Shown piece by piece: positions 33,787-42,193 of a stretch of DNA of 46,417 nt. Made by a program: the position numbers and the translations under genes. Under the pieces are notes generated by a model that was not told where the DNA came from, ran no database searches, and worked only from the letters and a program-made list of their open reading frames with translations. Origin of the DNA: Alphaproteobacteria bacterium (GTDB lineage: Bacteria; Pseudomonadota; Alphaproteobacteria; Rhodobacterales; Rhodobacteraceae); NCBI GenBank assembly GCA_030429105.1, contig JAUIDE010000022.1, forward strand, positions 1 through 46,417, in the 5' to 3' direction. The stretch's first letter is position 1; each line of letters begins with the position of its first letter.

Positions 33787-35181
33787 TCACCCCCCGATGA
33801 CATAGGGCGTGACCCCACGGCGCGCGTGATCGACGCTCAGCGCCTTTTCCAGCGGGGGGACGGAGCGCTGCACGCAATCGTCCCGCGGGCAGATGCGGCA
33901 GGAGACGCCGATGGGCTGATAGGCGGCGTCGTTCGCAAGGTCGAGGTCGTCGGCGTAGACGAGCGCCCCGGCATGGGCGACCTCGCAGCCGAGCCCGATC
34001 GCATAGCGCCGCACGGGGGCGCGGAAGCCGCCGCCGGGCTTCGTAACGTCCCGCGCGAGGCAGAGATAGCGCACGCCGTCCGGCGTCTCCGCCAGTTGCC
34101 GGATGAAGCGCCCTGGCGTCTCGAAGGCCTGGTGGACGTTCCAGAGCGGGCAGGCGCCGCCATGGCGGGCGAATTGCAGCCGCGTCGCGGAATGGCGCTT
34201 GGTGATCGTCCCCGCCTGGTCGACCCGAACGAAGAAGAAGGGCACGCCCTTTTCCCCCGGCCGCTGGAGCGTGGAGAGCCGGTGGCAGATCTGCTCCGCC
34301 GAGGCGCCGAAGCGCCGCGCGAGCGCCTCCACGTCATGCCGCTCCGCCGCCGCCGCCTCGAGGAAGCGGCGATAGGGGAGGAGCGCGGCGCCCGCGAAAT
34401 AGTTGGCTAGGCCGATCTTCGCGATCTCCCGCGCTTCCCGGCTGCGGAAGGCGCCGAGGTCCAGCGCCGCCTCTATCGTCTCGCCCTGCTCGATCAGCGC
34501 GACCTGATGCGCCATCTGGAAGGCGCGGCTCGCCGGCTCCGCCGCGGCGGAGAGCATGAGGACCCGCCGCTCCGCGTCATAGGCGCGGAGCGCGGGCCCG
34601 CCGGGCCGCGCCTCGATCCCGTGCCGGGCGGAGAGCCAGGCTGCGAGCCGCGCCTCCGCCCCCTCTTCGAGCCGCGCGCGCTCAGCGAAGCGTTCCGCCG
34701 CCCGGTCAACCGCGTCCACGTAGTTGTCGCAATAATGGAAGAAGTCCCGCACCTCCTCCCAGGGGCTCGGCGCCATGGCCAGCCCCGCCTCGCCGATCCG
34801 GTCGTCGAGCGCGGCGAGCCGTTCGTTCGCCGCGCGGTGCGCCCGGTGGAGCGCGAGGAAGGCGTGCGCGAGCCGCGGCGCGTTCGCCGCCAGAAGCTCG
34901 ATGTCCGCGAGCCCCGGCTTCGGCTGGAAGGCCGGGTCCGCCAGCGCCTCGCGGAGGTCGGCGACGAGGCGCGCCGTCTCATCCGTCTCGAAGACGGCGA
35001 GATCGGCGCCGTAGGTCTCCGCCAGCCCGATCAGCGCGGCGCGGGAGAGCGGGCGATGGTTCCGCTCCATCTGGTTGAGATAGGAGAGCGAGAGCCCGAG
35101 CCCCCTTGCGAAGGCGGTCTGCGTCAGGCCGAGGCGCTGCCTAAGTTCGCGGAGTTTAGGGCCGGCGTAGAGCGGTTTCAT
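33787..35181 (-). CDS. pccR: Short-chain fatty acyl regulator of the ScfR/PccR family
   Basis: This 464-residue transcription factor has an N-terminal XRE helix-turn-helix (about residues 5-62), a central IrrE/DUF955-like region and a DUF2083-type C terminus with the cysteine set CRICPRDDC (about 436-444). The peptidase-like motif is degenerate ([11 protein letters not shown], no HExxH), so it is a sensor, not a protease. It is divergent from pccB; in related alphaproteobacteria this family activates pcc genes in response to propionyl-CoA, which is the likely role here. The ATG at 35181 abuts four CTTCGCA boxes. A longer upstream frame is not supported. Confidence 0.88.
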   Translation of the reverse strand: MKPLYAGPKLRELRQRLGLTQTAFARGLGLSLSYLNQMERNHRPLSRAALIGLAETYGADLAVFETDETARLVADLREALADPAFQPKPGLADIELLAANAPRLAHAFLALHRAHRAANERLAALDDRIGEAGLAMAPSPWEEVRDFFHYCDNYVDAVDRAAERFAERARLEEGAEARLAAWLSARHGIEARPGGPALRAYDAERRVLMLSAAAEPASRAFQMAHQVALIEQGETIEAALDLGAFRSREAREIAKIGLANYFAGAALLPYRRFLEAAAAERHDVEALARRFGASAEQICHRLSTLQRPGEKGVPFFFVRVDQAGTITKRHSATRLQFARHGGACPLWNVHQAFETPGRFIRQLAETPDGVRYLCLARDVTKPGGGFRAPVRRYAIGLGCEVAHAGALVYADDLDLANDAAYQPIGVSCRICPRDDCVQRSVPPLEKALSVDHARRGVTPYVIGG

Positions 35182-35227
35182 CTTCGCAGCTTCGCAAATT
35201 TTCTTCGCAACGCCTATGGTCTTCGCA
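35182..35227. promoter_or_regulatory. Putative PccR operator: four CTTCGCA boxes
   Basis: The heptamer CTTCGCA occurs four times in 46 bases, at 35182, 35190, 35203 and 35221, in the intergenic region between pccR and pccB. The middle pair fits an octamer-N4-octamer pattern (35191-35198 TTCGCAAA and 35203-35210 CTTCGCAA, spacer TTTT). ScfR-family regulators recognise TTTGCAAA-like repeats (recalled). The first box touches the pccR ATG, so autoregulation is likely. Confidence 0.7.
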
Positions 35228-35279
35228 GGGGCGGCGCAGCAAAACCGTCGCAAAACCGGCGCGACCGAGGGAGATTCGC

Positions 35280-36812
35280 ATGGACGGGGTTCTTCAGGAG
35301 CTGGAGCGGCGGCGCGGCGCGGCCCGCCTCGGCGGCGGAGAGCGGCGCATCGCCGCGCAGCACGCCAAGGGCAAGCTGACGGCGCGGGAGCGGATCGAGC
35401 TCCTCCTCGACGAAGGCTCGTTCGAGGAATACGACATGTTCGTCTCTCACCGCTGCACGGATTTCGGCATGGAGGCCGAGCACATCCCGGGCGACGGGGT
35501 GGTGACGGGCTGGGGCACGGTGAACGGCCGGCTCGTTTATGTCTTCGCACAGGATTTCTCCGTCTTCGGCGGCTCCGTCTCCGAGACGCAGGCGGCGAAG
35601 ATCTGCAAGATCATGGACATGGCGGTGCGGAACGGCGCCCCCGTCGTCGGTCTGAACGATTCCGGCGGCGCCCGCATCCAGGAAGGCGTCAGCTCCCTCG
35701 CCGGCTATGGCGAGGTGTTCCAGCGCAACATCCTCGCCTCCGGCGTCGTGCCGCAGATCAGCGTCATCATGGGGCCCTGCGCGGGCGGCGCCGTATATTC
35801 CCCCGCAATGACGGACTTCATCTTCATGGTGCGGGACTCGTCCTACATGTTCGTCACCGGGCCGGACGTGGTGAAGACCGTGACGAACGAGGTGGTGACG
35901 GCGGAGGAGCTTGGCGGCGCCTCGACCCATACCCGCAAGTCCTCCGTCGCCGACGCCGCCTTCGAGAACGACGTGGAGGCGCTGGCGGAGGTGCGCCGGC
36001 TTATCGACTTCCTGCCGCTCTCGAACCGCGAAAAACCGCCCGTCCGCCCCTTCTTCGACGATCCGGAGCGGATCGAGGAGAGCCTCGACACGCTCGTTCC
36101 CGCCAACCCGAACACGCCCTACGACATGAAGGAGCTGATCCTGAAGGTAGCGGACGAGGGCGACTTCCTCGAAATCCAGGCCGATTTCGCGAAGAACATC
36201 ATCACCGGCTTCATCCGGATCGAGGGGCGGACGGTGGGCGTCGTCGCCAACCAGCCGATGGTGCTGGCGGGCTGCCTCGACATCGATTCGAGCCGGAAGG
36301 CGGCGCGCTTCGTCCGCTTCTGCGACTGTTTCGAGATCCCGATCCTCACTTTCGTGGACGTGCCGGGCTTTCTCCCCGGCGTCGGGCAGGAATATGCCGG
36401 CGTCATCAAGCACGGCGCGAAGCTGCTCTACGCCTATGGCGAGGCGACAGTGCCTAAGGTGACGGTCATCACGCGGAAGGCCTATGGCGGGGCCTATGTC
36501 GTCATGGCCTCGAAGCATCTCCGGAGCGACGTGAACTACGCCTGGCCGACCGCCGAGGTCGCCGTCATGGGCGCGAAGGGGGCCGTGGAAATCCTCTACC
36601 GCAGCGAGCTTGGCGATGCGGAGAAGATCGCGGGCCGCGTGAAGGATTACGAGAGCCGCTTCGCCAACCCCTTCGTGGCGGCGGAGAAGGGCTTTATCGA
36701 CGAGGTGATCCGGCCCCAGTCCACCCGCCGCCGCGTGGCGCGGGCCTTCGCGGCGCTCCGGACCAAGCAGCTCAGCAACCCGTGGAAGAAGCACGACAAC
36801 ATTCCGCTCTAG
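35280..36812 (+). CDS. pccB: Propionyl-CoA carboxylase beta subunit
   Basis: PccB is the carboxyltransferase subunit that moves CO2 from biotin to propionyl-CoA, giving methylmalonyl-CoA. The 510-residue protein has the crotonase-like halves of the family: [13 protein letters not shown] and [12 protein letters not shown] (oxyanion hole), and [10 protein letters not shown] and [16 protein letters not shown] in the second half. The ATG at 35280 has GAGGGAG upstream. It is divergent from pccR. The alpha subunit is separated from it by about 2.6 kb of small genes. Confidence 0.95.
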   Translation: MDGVLQELERRRGAARLGGGERRIAAQHAKGKLTARERIELLLDEGSFEEYDMFVSHRCTDFGMEAEHIPGDGVVTGWGTVNGRLVYVFAQDFSVFGGSVSETQAAKICKIMDMAVRNGAPVVGLNDSGGARIQEGVSSLAGYGEVFQRNILASGVVPQISVIMGPCAGGAVYSPAMTDFIFMVRDSSYMFVTGPDVVKTVTNEVVTAEELGGASTHTRKSSVADAAFENDVEALAEVRRLIDFLPLSNREKPPVRPFFDDPERIEESLDTLVPANPNTPYDMKELILKVADEGDFLEIQADFAKNIITGFIRIEGRTVGVVANQPMVLAGCLDIDSSRKAARFVRFCDCFEIPILTFVDVPGFLPGVGQEYAGVIKHGAKLLYAYGEATVPKVTVITRKAYGGAYVVMASKHLRSDVNYAWPTAEVAVMGAKGAVEILYRSELGDAEKIAGRVKDYESRFANPFVAAEKGFIDEVIRPQSTRRRVARAFAALRTKQLSNPWKKHDNIPL

Positions 36813-36923
36813 GATGATACCTTTGGCCCCCCTCTCCGACCCTGTCGAGGGCCTTGCGTCACAAGCGCCCTTGGTTCGTTGGGCGCGCAACGGAGGGGTG
36901 CGCGCGCGCCGCGGGGTGGGCGC

Positions 36924-37010
36924 TTGCGCCCGCACCGGGGGGGCGGTGCGGGCGCAACCCGGTTCGCAAGCGAACCGGGTAAGAAAGGGAGCGTCCGGCA
37001 AGTTTGCCGG
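36924..37010. repeat. Three tandem GC-rich hairpins between pccB and the DUF2442 gene
   Basis: Three perfect inverted repeats follow each other: a 13-bp stem (36924-36936 with 36945-36957, loop of 7 G and a C), a 10-bp stem (36957-36966 with 36971-36980, loop CAAG) and a shorter stem CCGGCAA/TTGCCGG (36995-37010). Only the second is followed by A-rich, not T-rich, sequence, so this resembles a REP-like or mRNA-stabilising element rather than a simple terminator. The rest of the 226-base gap holds no gene I can support. Confidence 0.72.
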
Positions 37011-37038
37011 CATCGCGGCGCCTTCATGGAGGTGTGGA

Positions 37039-37314
37039 ATGCGCACGCTCGAAATTGAAGTGGAGGAGACGCGCCCGGTGGCCGCCTGGTGTGACGACCG
37101 CGACCTGACGGTCGAACTGGCCGATGGGCGCAAGGTCGTAACCCCGCTCTGGTGGTATCCGCGCCTCCACGCCGCGAGCGCGGCGGAACGGGCGGCGGTC
37201 GAGTTTTCGCCCTTCGGCGTTCACTGGCCCGAGATCGACGAGGACCTGAGCGTGGAAGGCATGCTCAAGGGCGCCAAGGCGCCGAAGGCGAAGAAACCCG
37301 ACGGTTGGGATTGA
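37039..37314 (+). CDS. DUF2442 protein
   Basis: This 91-residue protein belongs to DUF2442, with the core LTVELADGRKVVTPLWWYPRL (part, about 20-40) and FSPFGVHWPEIDEDLSVEGML near the end of the fold. DUF2442 proteins often accompany DUF4160 in toxin-antitoxin-like pairs, but no partner is seen here, so this is a lone copy. A GGAGG lies 7 bases before the ATG. The basic C-terminal tail (KGAKAPKAKKPDGWD) is an addition. Function unknown. Confidence 0.78.
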   Translation: MRTLEIEVEETRPVAAWCDDRDLTVELADGRKVVTPLWWYPRLHAASAAERAAVEFSPFGVHWPEIDEDLSVEGMLKGAKAPKAKKPDGWD

Positions 37315-37345
37315 CCGTCGCCACACCCCCCGGAAAGGCCCCGCC

Positions 37346-37777
37346 ATGCCCGCGCCGAAGCTGAAGCTCCACCACATCAACGTCTGCACGCATGACGCCG
37401 CGGCGTTGCGCGACTGGTATCGCGAAGTCCTCGGCATGACGCATGACACCTCCGTCACGCGCCACCGGATCGTGCGGGAGGACGCGCTCTACAAGGGCGG
37501 GGTCGAGGTGGTGCGGGACGAGGCGGGGGAAATCCACATTGCGGAGACGGACCCGCACCTCGCCGCCCGCGCCGGCCACAGCGTCAACCCGCTGCTGCGC
37601 GGCCACATCGCCTACCGCACGGACGATCTCGACGCCTTCAAGAAGCATCTGGAGGAACAGGGGATTCCCTACGCCGATTATGGCCACGCCTTCAGCGGCG
37701 CCTGGCGGCAGATCTTCTTCCACGACCCGACCGGGCAGGTGATCGAGGTGCAGGAGACGAACAGTGCGGAGTTCTGA
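37346..37777 (+). CDS. VOC (glyoxalase/bleomycin resistance) family protein
   Basis: This 143-residue protein has two beta-alpha-beta-beta-beta modules typical of the VOC fold (HHINVCTHDAAALRDWYREVL at the start; RTDDLDAFKKHLEEQG and FFHDPTGQVIEVQE in the second). Possible metal ligands are H9 or H10, H77-like and E136-like residues. Its closeness to pcc genes recalls methylmalonyl-CoA epimerase, but the sequence does not have that family's features, so I leave the reaction open. It follows the DUF2442 gene by 31 bases and runs into ridA. Confidence 0.85.
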   Translation: MPAPKLKLHHINVCTHDAAALRDWYREVLGMTHDTSVTRHRIVREDALYKGGVEVVRDEAGEIHIAETDPHLAARAGHSVNPLLRGHIAYRTDDLDAFKKHLEEQGIPYADYGHAFSGAWRQIFFHDPTGQVIEVQETNSAEF

Positions 37778-37789
37778 GGGGCGCCGCCG

Positions 37790-38197
37790 GTGAACGGCCC
37801 GCTCTTTCACATGGTGGCCGATGGCCCGCGCCCGGTCGCGCCCTTCTCGCACGCCGTCGAGAGCGACGGTTGGGTGCTGCTGACCGGGCAGATGCCGACT
37901 GACCCGGCGGCGCCCGACGCGCCCTTGCCGGAGGGGATCGCGGCGCAGACGGCCCGCGTGATGGAGAACCTGAAGCTGATCCTGGAAGGGCTGGGCCTCG
38001 GCCTCTCCGATGTCCTGCAATGCCGCTGTTACCTCACGGAATTCGAGCGGGATTTCGCGGCGTTCAACGAGGTCTACCAGAGCTATTTCCCGCCGGACCG
38101 CCGCCCGGCGCGGACGACGATCGGCGTCACGGCGCTCGCCGTGGGGGCGCTCGTCGAGATCGACATGGTGGCGCGGCGGCTGGAGGAAACGCCATGA
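37790..38197 (+). CDS. ridA: RidA family enamine/imine deaminase
   Basis: RidA hydrolyses reactive enamine/imine intermediates of amino acid metabolism. This 135-residue protein has the family signature, including the conserved arginine in RRPARTTIGV (about 103-112) and the C-terminal VEIDMVA strand. It starts with a GTG 12 bases after the VOC gene; a GTG choice is needed to include the conserved N-terminal part. It overlaps the cupin gene in an ATGA. Its neighbours suggest it works on an intermediate of the same pathway as the VOC and cupin proteins (inference). Confidence 0.85.
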   Translation: MNGPLFHMVADGPRPVAPFSHAVESDGWVLLTGQMPTDPAAPDAPLPEGIAAQTARVMENLKLILEGLGLGLSDVLQCRCYLTEFERDFAAFNEVYQSYFPPDRRPARTTIGVTALAVGALVEIDMVARRLEETP

Positions 38198-38592
38198 ACA
38201 AGCTCTTCAAGAACCAGGCCTTCGCCATCTCCCATGCCGACGCCTCCGCATTCGAGGGCGCCGGCCTCCGCCCCTTCTTCGAATACCGCCAGCTCGGAAT
38301 CCGGGAGGCGACCGGCGGCCGCTACGCCGCCCATGTCATCCGCGCCGTCCCCGGCATGGAGAGCCCGGGCGCCTGGCATACGCACGATCTCGACTTCCAG
38401 ATGGTCTATGTCCTGAAGGGCTGGGTCGTCTTCGAATACGAGGGGGAGGGGGAGCACATCCTCCGCGCCGGCTCCGCCGTTCTCCAGCCGCCGGGCATCC
38501 GCCACCGGGAGGTGCGGCATTCCGACGATCTGGAATTGATCGAGATCGTCTCGCCCGCCGAGTTCGAGACGCATGAGGCGGAGGCGCCGTGA
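38194..38592 (+). CDS. Cupin domain protein
   Basis: This 132-residue protein has one cupin barrel. The metal-binding pattern is clear in WHTHDLDFQMVYVLKGWVVFEYEGEG (in parts, about 61-86) and in PPGIRHREVRHSDD (about 99-112), giving histidines and a glutamate/aspartate in the usual places. Small cupins of this sort are often dioxygenases, isomerases or stress proteins; the substrate is not known. The ATG overlaps the ridA stop, and the next gene begins with GTGA in its stop. Confidence 0.82.
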   Translation: MNKLFKNQAFAISHADASAFEGAGLRPFFEYRQLGIREATGGRYAAHVIRAVPGMESPGAWHTHDLDFQMVYVLKGWVVFEYEGEGEHILRAGSAVLQPPGIRHREVRHSDDLELIEIVSPAEFETHEAEAP

Positions 38593-38975
38593 GGCGGCCC
38601 GCCTCCCCGCCCGGCCATCCCGGCCCCTACATGCCCAAGCACAAGGGCATGCCGGGCCGCTTTCCGGGCACGGACCATCAGTTCACCATCCGGCACGGCG
38701 GCAAGACCGTCACGCCGCTCGTCGCCCGGCCGCGCCGCGCGGACCGGAAGAAGGCCGACCTCGAAGTGGACGCCTTCTTCCTCGCCTCGCTGATCGACCT
38801 CTACGGGGAGGAGCCCTTCCCCCGCGGCAATCTGGACGCCGGGCGCCTCTCCTGGCTCTTCGGGCGGGAGATCGTCCCCGTGGAGCGCGACTTCGACCCG
38901 GAATCCTACGAGGCGATGCTGCGGATAGACTTGGAGGCCGCCGCCCGCGCCTTCCCGGAGGCGATGCCGAAATGA
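38589..38975 (+). CDS. Hypothetical protein, end of the small-gene cassette
   Basis: I do not recognise this 128-residue protein. It begins with a GTG overlapping the cupin stop, and an ATG 14 codons later is a possible start. The first third is basic and proline-rich, and the rest looks helical, with a repeated acidic/hydrophobic pattern (KADLEVDAFFLASLIDLYGEE, then FDPESYEAMLRIDLEAAARAF). There is no cysteine or signal peptide. The tight coupling to ridA and the cupin gene makes it likely to be real and functionally linked. Confidence 0.6.
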   Translation: MRRPASPPGHPGPYMPKHKGMPGRFPGTDHQFTIRHGGKTVTPLVARPRRADRKKADLEVDAFFLASLIDLYGEEPFPRGNLDAGRLSWLFGREIVPVERDFDPESYEAMLRIDLEAAARAFPEAMPK

Positions 38976-39033
38976 CGGCCGGGAAAATCATGGGCGGGAA
39001 TAGAAAACGCTCCGCAACGTTATGTGATCGCAG

Positions 39034-39090
39034 GCGGCGGATTTCCGCCGCATTCGCGTTCCACATGCAAGGCGACGAACTCTGTCGCCT
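39034..39090. other. Two hairpins in the leader of the lipoprotein gene
   Basis: Two inverted repeats lie in the 130-base gap before the lipoprotein gene: an 8-bp stem at 39034-39041 with 39044-39051 and a 7-bp stem AGGCGAC/GTCGCCT at 39070-39076 with 39084-39090. The second ends directly before the GAAGGAGG ribosome site. They could be part of a leader with a regulatory or stabilising role, or a leftover terminator of the upstream cassette; neither has a T-run. Confidence 0.45.
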
Positions 39091-39105
39091 GAAGGAGGGT
39101 TTTCC

Positions 39106-39333
39106 ATGCGTATCGCTCGTATCGTCGCCGTCATCGCCATCGCCGGCTCGCTCGCAGCCTGCGGGACCAATCCGGAGCGCCGGGCGCTCACCGGCGCCGG
39201 ACTCGGCGCCGCGGCAGGGACCGTGGGCGCCGCCGTCGTCGGCGGCGGGCTCCTCACCGGCGCGGCGGTCGGCGCCGCTGCGGGCGCCGTCGTCGGCGCC
39301 GTTTCCGACCCGCGGAAGATCAATCTGGACTGA
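39106..39333 (+). CDS. Small lipoprotein with glycine zipper (YMGG-like)
   Basis: This 75-residue protein has a lipoprotein signal with lipobox LAAC (C19) and then a glycine/alanine-rich segment (GAGLGAAAGTVGAAVVGGG and so on) that forms a glycine-zipper-like membrane helix. Such proteins are small outer-membrane-associated lipoproteins of unknown function. It has a strong AAGGAGGG ribosome site and its own terminator, so it is a separate monocistronic unit placed between the cassette and pccA. Confidence 0.85.
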   Translation: MRIARIVAVIAIAGSLAACGTNPERRALTGAGLGAAAGTVGAAVVGGGLLTGAAVGAAAGAVVGAVSDPRKINLD

Positions 39334-39358
39334 CACGAAGACAAGGGCGCAGGCCATG

Positions 39359-39390
39359 CGGCCGCCGCGGGAGACCGCGGCGGCCGTTTT
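39359..39390 (+). terminator. Rho-independent terminator of the lipoprotein gene
   Basis: A perfect 12-bp stem (39359-39370 with 39375-39386, loop GAGA) is followed by TTTT, 25 bases after the lipoprotein stop and just before pccA. Confidence 0.9.
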
Positions 39391-39414
39391 CGCGCGCGCT
39401 GACAAGGGGGCCCC

Positions 39415-41406
39415 ATGTTTAAGAAGATCCTGATCGCCAACCGGGGCGAGATCGCCTGCCGCGTCATCAAGACGGCGCGGAAGATGGGCATCGCCACCGT
39501 CGCCGTCTATTCGGATGCAGACCGGGGCGCGCTTCATGTCCGCATGGCGGACGAGGCGGTGCATATCGGCCCGCCGCCGGCCAACCAGTCCTACATCGTG
39601 ATCGACAAGATCATGCAGGCGATCCGGGATACGGGGGCGGAGGCCGTCCATCCGGGCTACGGCTTCCTCTCCGAGAACCGGCTCTTCGCCGAGGCGCTGG
39701 AGAAGGAAGGAGTCGCCTTCATCGGCCCGCCCGCCTCCGCCATCGAGGCGATGGGGGACAAGATCACCTCCAAGAAGCTCGCCGCCGAGACCGGCGTCTC
39801 GACCGTGCCCGGCCATATGGGCCTCATCGCGGACGCGGACGAGGCGGCGAAGATCGCGGGCCAGATCGGCTATCCGGTGATGATCAAGGCCTCCGCCGGC
39901 GGCGGCGGCAAGGGCATGCGAATCGCCTGGAACGACGCGGAGGCGCGGGAGGGTTTCCAGTCCTCGAAGAACGAGGCGGCGGCGAGCTTCGGCGACGACC
40001 GCATCTTCATCGAGAAGTTCGTCACCCAGCCCCGGCATATCGAGATCCAGGTGCTGGCCGACAAGCACGGGAACACGCTCTGGCTCAACGAGCGCGAATG
40101 CTCGATCCAGCGGCGGAACCAGAAGGTGATCGAGGAGGCGCCGAGCCCCTTCCTCGACCCGGAGACGCGCCGCGCGATGGGCGAGCAGGCCTGCGCGCTC
40201 GCCCGCGCCGTCAACTACTCCTCCGCCGGCACGGTGGAGTTCATCGTGGACGGGAGCCGGAACTTCTACTTCCTCGAGATGAACACCCGGCTACAGGTCG
40301 AGCACCCCGTCACCGAGCTCATCACCGGCATCGACCTCGTCGAGCAGATGATCCGCGTCGCGAACGGCGAGAAGCTCGCCTTTGGGCAGGAGGATGTCGG
40401 CATCAACGGCTGGGCGATGGAGAGCCGGCTCTATGCGGAGGACCCCTATCGCGGCTTCCTCCCCTCCATCGGCCGCCTCACCCGCTACCGCCCGCCAGCG
40501 GAGGTTCCGGGCAAGGTCCGGAACGACACCGGCGTGTTCGAGGGCGGCGAGATCAGCATGTTCTACGACCCGATGATCGCGAAGCTCTGCACCTGGGGGG
40601 AGACGCGGGCGGCGGCGATCGAGGAGATGCGCGGCGCGCTCGACGCCTTCGAGGTGGAGGGGATCGGCCACAACCTCCCCTTCCTCTCCGCCGTGATGGA
40701 CCACCCGAAATTCACCGCCGGGGAGATGACGACGGCCTTCATCGCGGAGGAATGGCCCGAGGGCTTCGAGGGCGTGACGCTCGACGATGCGACGCTCCGC
40801 AAGGTCGCGGCCTCGGCGGCGGCGATGCACCGCGTGGCGGAAATCCGCCGCGCCCGCGTCTCCGGCCGGATGGACAACCATGAGCGGAAGGTGGGCCGCG
40901 ACTGGGTGGTGACGGCGCAGGGCGCCCGCTTCGACCTCACCGTCGACGCCGACCATGGCGGCGCAACCGTGACCTTCGCGGACGGAACGGCGCACCGCGT
41001 CGCCTCCGGCTGGACGCCGGGCGGCCGGCTTGCGCTTCTGGAGGTGGACGGCGCGCGGCTCGCGCTGAAGGTGGAGAAGATCATCTCCGGCTTCCGCATC
41101 CGCCACCGCGGCGCCGATCTCCGCGTCCATGTCCGCACGCCGCGGCAGGCCGCGCTCGCCGCGCTGATGCCGGAGAAGGTTCCGGCGGACACGTCAAAGC
41201 TGCTTCTCTGCCCCATGCCCGGCCTCGTCCGCTCCATCGCGGTCGCGGTGGGGGACGAGGTGCAGGAGGGGCAGGCGCTCTGCACCGTCGAGGCGATGAA
41301 GATGGAGAACGTGCTCCGCGCCGAACGGAAGGGTCGCGTGACGAAGATCAACGCCGCGCCGGGCGCGTCGATGGCTGTGGACGAGGTCATCATGGAGTTC
41401 GAGTGA
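39415..41406 (+). CDS. pccA: Propionyl-CoA carboxylase alpha subunit
   Basis: PccA is the biotin carboxylase and biotin-carrier subunit of propionyl-CoA carboxylase. The 663-residue protein starts with the biotin carboxylase domain (ILIANRGEIACR; glycine-rich loop KASAGGGGKGM near 158-168; RLQVEHPVTE near 293-302) and ends with a biotinyl domain in which K629 of EAMKMEN is the biotin site. The length and domain order are typical. A terminator lies just upstream, so pccA must have its own promoter or read-through; it is not co-transcribed simply with pccB. Confidence 0.95.
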   Translation: MFKKILIANRGEIACRVIKTARKMGIATVAVYSDADRGALHVRMADEAVHIGPPPANQSYIVIDKIMQAIRDTGAEAVHPGYGFLSENRLFAEALEKEGVAFIGPPASAIEAMGDKITSKKLAAETGVSTVPGHMGLIADADEAAKIAGQIGYPVMIKASAGGGGKGMRIAWNDAEAREGFQSSKNEAAASFGDDRIFIEKFVTQPRHIEIQVLADKHGNTLWLNERECSIQRRNQKVIEEAPSPFLDPETRRAMGEQACALARAVNYSSAGTVEFIVDGSRNFYFLEMNTRLQVEHPVTELITGIDLVEQMIRVANGEKLAFGQEDVGINGWAMESRLYAEDPYRGFLPSIGRLTRYRPPAEVPGKVRNDTGVFEGGEISMFYDPMIAKLCTWGETRAAAIEEMRGALDAFEVEGIGHNLPFLSAVMDHPKFTAGEMTTAFIAEEWPEGFEGVTLDDATLRKVAASAAAMHRVAEIRRARVSGRMDNHERKVGRDWVVTAQGARFDLTVDADHGGATVTFADGTAHRVASGWTPGGRLALLEVDGARLALKVEKIISGFRIRHRGADLRVHVRTPRQAALAALMPEKVPADTSKLLLCPMPGLVRSIAVAVGDEVQEGQALCTVEAMKMENVLRAERKGRVTKINAAPGASMAVDEVIMEFE

Positions 41407-41454
41407 GCCGCCGCAGCGGCTCCCGGCGCATCGACCGGCGCGAACGACGCCGGG
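41405..41454. terminator. Convergent hairpins between pccA and the DUF4174 gene
   Basis: A 7-bp stem GAGCCGC/GCGGCTC (41405-41411 with 41416-41422) begins in the pccA stop region, followed by a longer-looped inverted repeat CCCGGCG/CGCCGGG (41422-41428 with 41448-41454). They lie between convergent genes and may act as a shared, T-less terminator. Confidence 0.45.
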
Positions 41455-41455
41455 C

Positions 41456-41875
41456 CTAGCCCCCCAGCCCGCGCCGCTCGTCCACTTCCTGCCGGCGGAG
41501 CGGCGTGCGGTCTATCGCGCGGATCAGGGAGTCGGCCCGCGTCGTGTGCGGGCTGCGCTGGATCACGCGGCCGTCCTTGTCGATGAGGACGACCTGGAAG
41601 CCCCGCGGCCTCAGCTTCCGGCGAAGCGGGCCCTGTGCGCTTGGGTCCGTATCGGAGAGCACGACGACGTCGCGCTCGGCGAGCCGCTCCGCCCGGCTCT
41701 CGAGGTCGCGCATCTGGTCCTGGAAACGGGGGTCGAGCGCACTGTCCGCGAAGACGACGACGGGCCGCGCCGCCCAGAGATAGGCCGCGAGCGGATCCTC
41801 CTCCGCCGGGGCGGAGCCGAGACCGGCGAGGACGAGACAGGCGGCGAGGGCGGCGCGAAGCGGAAGGATCTGCAT
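41456..41875 (-). CDS. DUF4174 secreted protein
   Basis: This 139-residue protein has a signal peptide (about 1-24, SAPAEE) and one DUF4174 domain, recognised by the thioredoxin-like strand VVVFADSALDPRFQDQ and the segment FQVVLIDKDGRVIQRSP. It has no CxxC, so it lacks thioredoxin activity. The start ATG at 41875 has GGAAGGA upstream; longer upstream readings would remove the signal peptide. Function unknown. Confidence 0.8.
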   Translation of the reverse strand: MQILPLRAALAACLVLAGLGSAPAEEDPLAAYLWAARPVVVFADSALDPRFQDQMRDLESRAERLAERDVVVLSDTDPSAQGPLRRKLRPRGFQVVLIDKDGRVIQRSPHTTRADSLIRAIDRTPLRRQEVDERRGLGG

Positions 41876-42193
41876 GAGGCGAAAGTAGGCGCCCCACGCC
41901 GGAAAGCGAGCGCCGAATGGCCGCGGCCGGGATCGGCCCGGTCGCCATCCGGGCCATCCCTCCTGCCTTTGCCGCGGAGGGCCGTTGGTTCCTTCCGCTC
42001 GCCCGGCGGAAGCTTGCCGCCGAACGGGGCGGCTGCTGGACGATATTCCATGCGGATCAGGCGCCGAGAACCGGGTTCGGGCGCGACGCCGCGACGTTCG
42101 AAGGGGCGGACAGAAACCCTCTCCGCAGGCGGTCAGGATTCTGACGGGGACGGGTGCGGCGAATTCGCCGGCGCCCCGATCCATCGGAAAGGC
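41876..42193. other. 318-base gap between the DUF4174 and MocR-type genes
   Basis: No gene is well supported. A 75-codon plus-strand frame (41917-42144) has no clear ribosome site or recognisable motif and I leave it as unlikely. Near the end of the MocR gene there is a perfect 14-base palindrome (42157-42170, CGGCGAATTCGCCG) and a small stem GTCAG/CTGAC (42132-42145), which might form a terminator for the minus-strand regulator gene. The DUF4174 promoter should also lie in this gap. Confidence 0.5.

Noticed and set aside
36918-36958. G-rich loop as a G-quadruplex
   Set aside because: Only one run of seven G is seen in the loop; four tracts in the right spacing are not present, so a hairpin is the better description.
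37346-37777. Methylmalonyl-CoA epimerase
   Set aside because: It lies near pcc genes and has the VOC fold, but the sequence lacks the features I associate with the epimerase.
41917-42144. 75-codon frame in the gap between DUF4174 and MocR
   Set aside because: No ribosome site, motif or conserved neighbour; kept only as a note in the gap entry.
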